A DNA stretch of 5,733 bases from contig JAEZZV010000015.1 in NCBI GenBank assembly GCA_023418375.1, forward strand, positions 1 to 5,733, given 5' to 3'. A program made the position numbers and the translations under genes. Below, one piece after another: positions 4,784 through 5,733 of this stretch. The stretch's first letter is position 1; each line of letters opens with the position of its first letter. The notes beneath the pieces were generated by a model. The model was given only the letters and a program-made list of their open reading frames with translations, did not search any database and had not been told where the DNA came from. The DNA comes from Actinomycetes bacterium (lineage in GTDB: Bacteria > Actinomycetota > Actinomycetes > Actinomycetales > Cellulomonadaceae).

Positions 4784-5515
4784 CTACGGCCGCCGCCACA
4801 CCGACACGGCCGACGTCGACTCCGCGGTGAACTCCGCACCGGTGAAGTCCGCGACCCGCCGGACGAGCTCCAGCCCGGCCATCTGCGCCATCAGATCCAT
4901 CTCCGAGGGCCACAGATACCGGTGCTCCGATGCGCCGTAGCGGTAGCGGCCGTCGGCGTCGCGGCCGTAGTGGTGCGACGTCATCCGCTGGGTGACCAGG
5001 TCGTACGTGTCGAAGCCCAGGTGCTCCTCACTGAGGCTGAACGGGACCGCGTCCTGCCCGGGCGGCAGCCGCCGGAGCGCCGGCACCCCCAGCTCGACGA
5101 CGAAGTGCCCGCCCGGCACCAGGTGCGCCGCCGCGTTGCGGAAGCAGTCGACCTGCGCCTCCTGCGTGAGCAGGTTGCTGAGCGTGTTGTAGACGAGGTA
5201 GACGAGCGTGAACTGCCCGGGCGCCCGGACGGTCGACATGTCGCCCATGGTCACCGGGATCTCGTCTGCGCTGGCCTTGGTGCGCAGACGCTCGACCATC
5301 GGCTCGGACAGCTCGATGCCGTGCACCGCCACGCCGCGCCCGCGCAGCGGCACGGCCACGCGCCCGGTGCCGATGGCGAGCTCGAACGCCGGCCCGTCAC
5401 CCGCGAGGTCCGCGAGGAAGTCCACTGTCGGCCCGAGCACCTGCGGGGAGAACATCGGGTCGTCGGGGTTGTCGTAGGTGTCGGCCTGCTCGTGGGTCCA
5501 GTACTGGCTCCGCAT
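4784..5515 (-). CDS. Class I SAM-dependent methyltransferase, 243 aa
   Basis: This is a predicted soluble methyltransferase using S-adenosylmethionine; the acceptor is unknown. Motif I is FELAIGTGR (residues 44-52), the glycine-rich SAM-binding loop. GIELS (66-70) supplies the acidic residue E68 that normally binds the ribose. GDM (91-93) matches the adenine-contacting acidic position. LVYNTLSNLLTQE (107-119) is the motif IV region typical of small-molecule methyltransferases of the Methyltransf_25 type. HLVPGGHFVVE (131-141) is the usual post-IV strand. The ATG at 5515 is the first ATG after an in-frame TAA (5558-5560) and has only a weak GGGTGG-like ribosome site. The gene converges on the TetR gene with a 25-base gap that shows no clear terminator. 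An 81-base spacer separates it from the hexapeptide protein upstream on the same strand, so it may have its own promoter. Confidence 0.93.
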   Translation of the reverse strand: MRSQYWTHEQADTYDNPDDPMFSPQVLGPTVDFLADLAGDGPAFELAIGTGRVAVPLRGRGVAVHGIELSEPMVERLRTKASADEIPVTMGDMSTVRAPGQFTLVYLVYNTLSNLLTQEAQVDCFRNAAAHLVPGGHFVVELGVPALRRLPPGQDAVPFSLSEEHLGFDTYDLVTQRMTSHHYGRDADGRYRYGASEHRYLWPSEMDLMAQMAGLELVRRVADFTGAEFTAESTSAVSVWRRP

Positions 5516-5562
5516 GCCACCCAGCGTCAGCGGGCCGGGCGCCGACTGTCGAGGCGATTACC

Positions 5563-5574
5563 CGCGCCGGCGCG
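5563..5574. other. 12-bp perfect palindrome CGCGCCGGCGCG in the spacer before the methyltransferase
   Basis: The palindrome lies 23 bases past the stop of the hexapeptide-repeat gene and 47 bases ahead of the methyltransferase start. It could help end the upstream transcript or be an operator. It is pure G and C, so it may well be chance. Confidence 0.2.
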
Positions 5575-5596
5575 CCCTCCACCGGGAGTGACCGGG

Positions 5597-5733
5597 CTAC
5601 GCAGCCAGCCCGTGCCACTCGCGGCCGCGGCGGACCACCGCGCCGTCGGGCACCACCGCGTCCTCCGGCACGACGGCGCCGGCCTCCACGCGAGCGCCGC
5701 CGCCGATCTCGGCGCGCGCACCCACGCGGGCAC
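5597..5733 (-). CDS. Hexapeptide-repeat (left-handed beta-helix) protein, C-terminal end only
   Basis: On the minus strand, a frame open to the window edge encodes 44 complete residues and ends at TAG (5597-5599). It includes ARVGARAEIGGGARVEAG, followed by AVVPEDAVVPDGAVV. The regular small/hydrophobic six-residue spacing is the signature of left-handed beta-helix coils found in acyltransferases, gamma-type carbonic anhydrases and the C-terminal domains of sugar-nucleotide pyrophosphorylases. The end, GREWHGLAA, is a short cap after the last coil, so the enzyme domain must lie outside the window. The codons are all G/C-ending except the first base triplets and stop, as in the neighbouring core genes. 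The overlapping frame on the same strand encodes an arginine-rich sequence without repeats and is not the gene. Which enzyme this is cannot be told from this fragment. A mannose-1-phosphate guanylyltransferase-like NDP-sugar synthase is one possibility. Confidence 0.75.
   Translation of the reverse strand, partial: ARVGARAEIGGGARVEAGAVVPEDAVVPDGAVVRRGREWHGLAA

Noticed and set aside
3199..4839. Minus-strand open frame of 546 codons opposite the SDR and TetR genes
   Set aside because: Its composition is Arg/Gly/Val/Asp-rich with no domain, while the plus strand holds two clear protein families over the same bases.
5527..5733. 68-codon minus-strand frame at the right edge
   Set aside because: It is rich in Arg, Ala, Trp and Ser without any motif. 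The overlapping frame shows regular hexapeptide repeats and ends in a natural stop.

Overview
The window is high-GC DNA in which the main genes end almost every codon in G or C. This, with the actinobacterial style of the proteins and the lack of an encoded CCA on the tRNA, points to a high-GC actinobacterium. A Cellulomonas-like member of the Micrococcales is a guess from style only. The left end looks like acquired DNA and the rest like ordinary chromosome.

Left part (1 to about 1025): the 3' end of an IS3-family transposase, a probable insertion-sequence end, and an unrecognised 183-residue gene with clearly less biased codon use. A 172-base gene-free stretch then carries three pairs of short direct repeats and a hairpin. 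It runs up to the 3' end of a tRNA-Arg(CCT) gene on the minus strand (1026-1098). Integrative elements commonly use tRNA 3' ends, so this may be the edge of a genomic island. No integrase is visible.

Middle part (1099 to 3213): a minus-strand gene for a 574-residue surface protein with a lipobox, an extracellular region, one later transmembrane helix and a proline-rich, probably cytoplasmic tail. It contains in-frame DNA tandem repeats. A 228-base divergent spacer follows. It holds a perfect 14-bp palindrome that looks like an operator, and possible promoters for both directions.

Right part (3214 to 5733): a two-gene plus-strand operon encodes an NAD(P)-binding extended-SDR/epimerase-like protein and a TetR-family repressor, with the second Shine-Dalgarno sequence overlapping the first stop codon. 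The natural reading is an autoregulated reductase/repressor pair acting through the palindrome. A class I SAM-dependent methyltransferase converges on it from the minus strand. At the right edge is the C-terminal end of a minus-strand hexapeptide-repeat (left-handed beta-helix) protein, which is easily missed because it is short and cut by the window edge.

Gene-free gaps are all under 300 bases: 201-301, 854-1025, 1099-1260, 2986-3213, 4759-4783 and 5516-5596. I see no CRISPR array, replication origin or riboswitch. No clearly new multi-gene system is evident. The best leads are the possible island boundary at the tRNA and the putative TetR operator.
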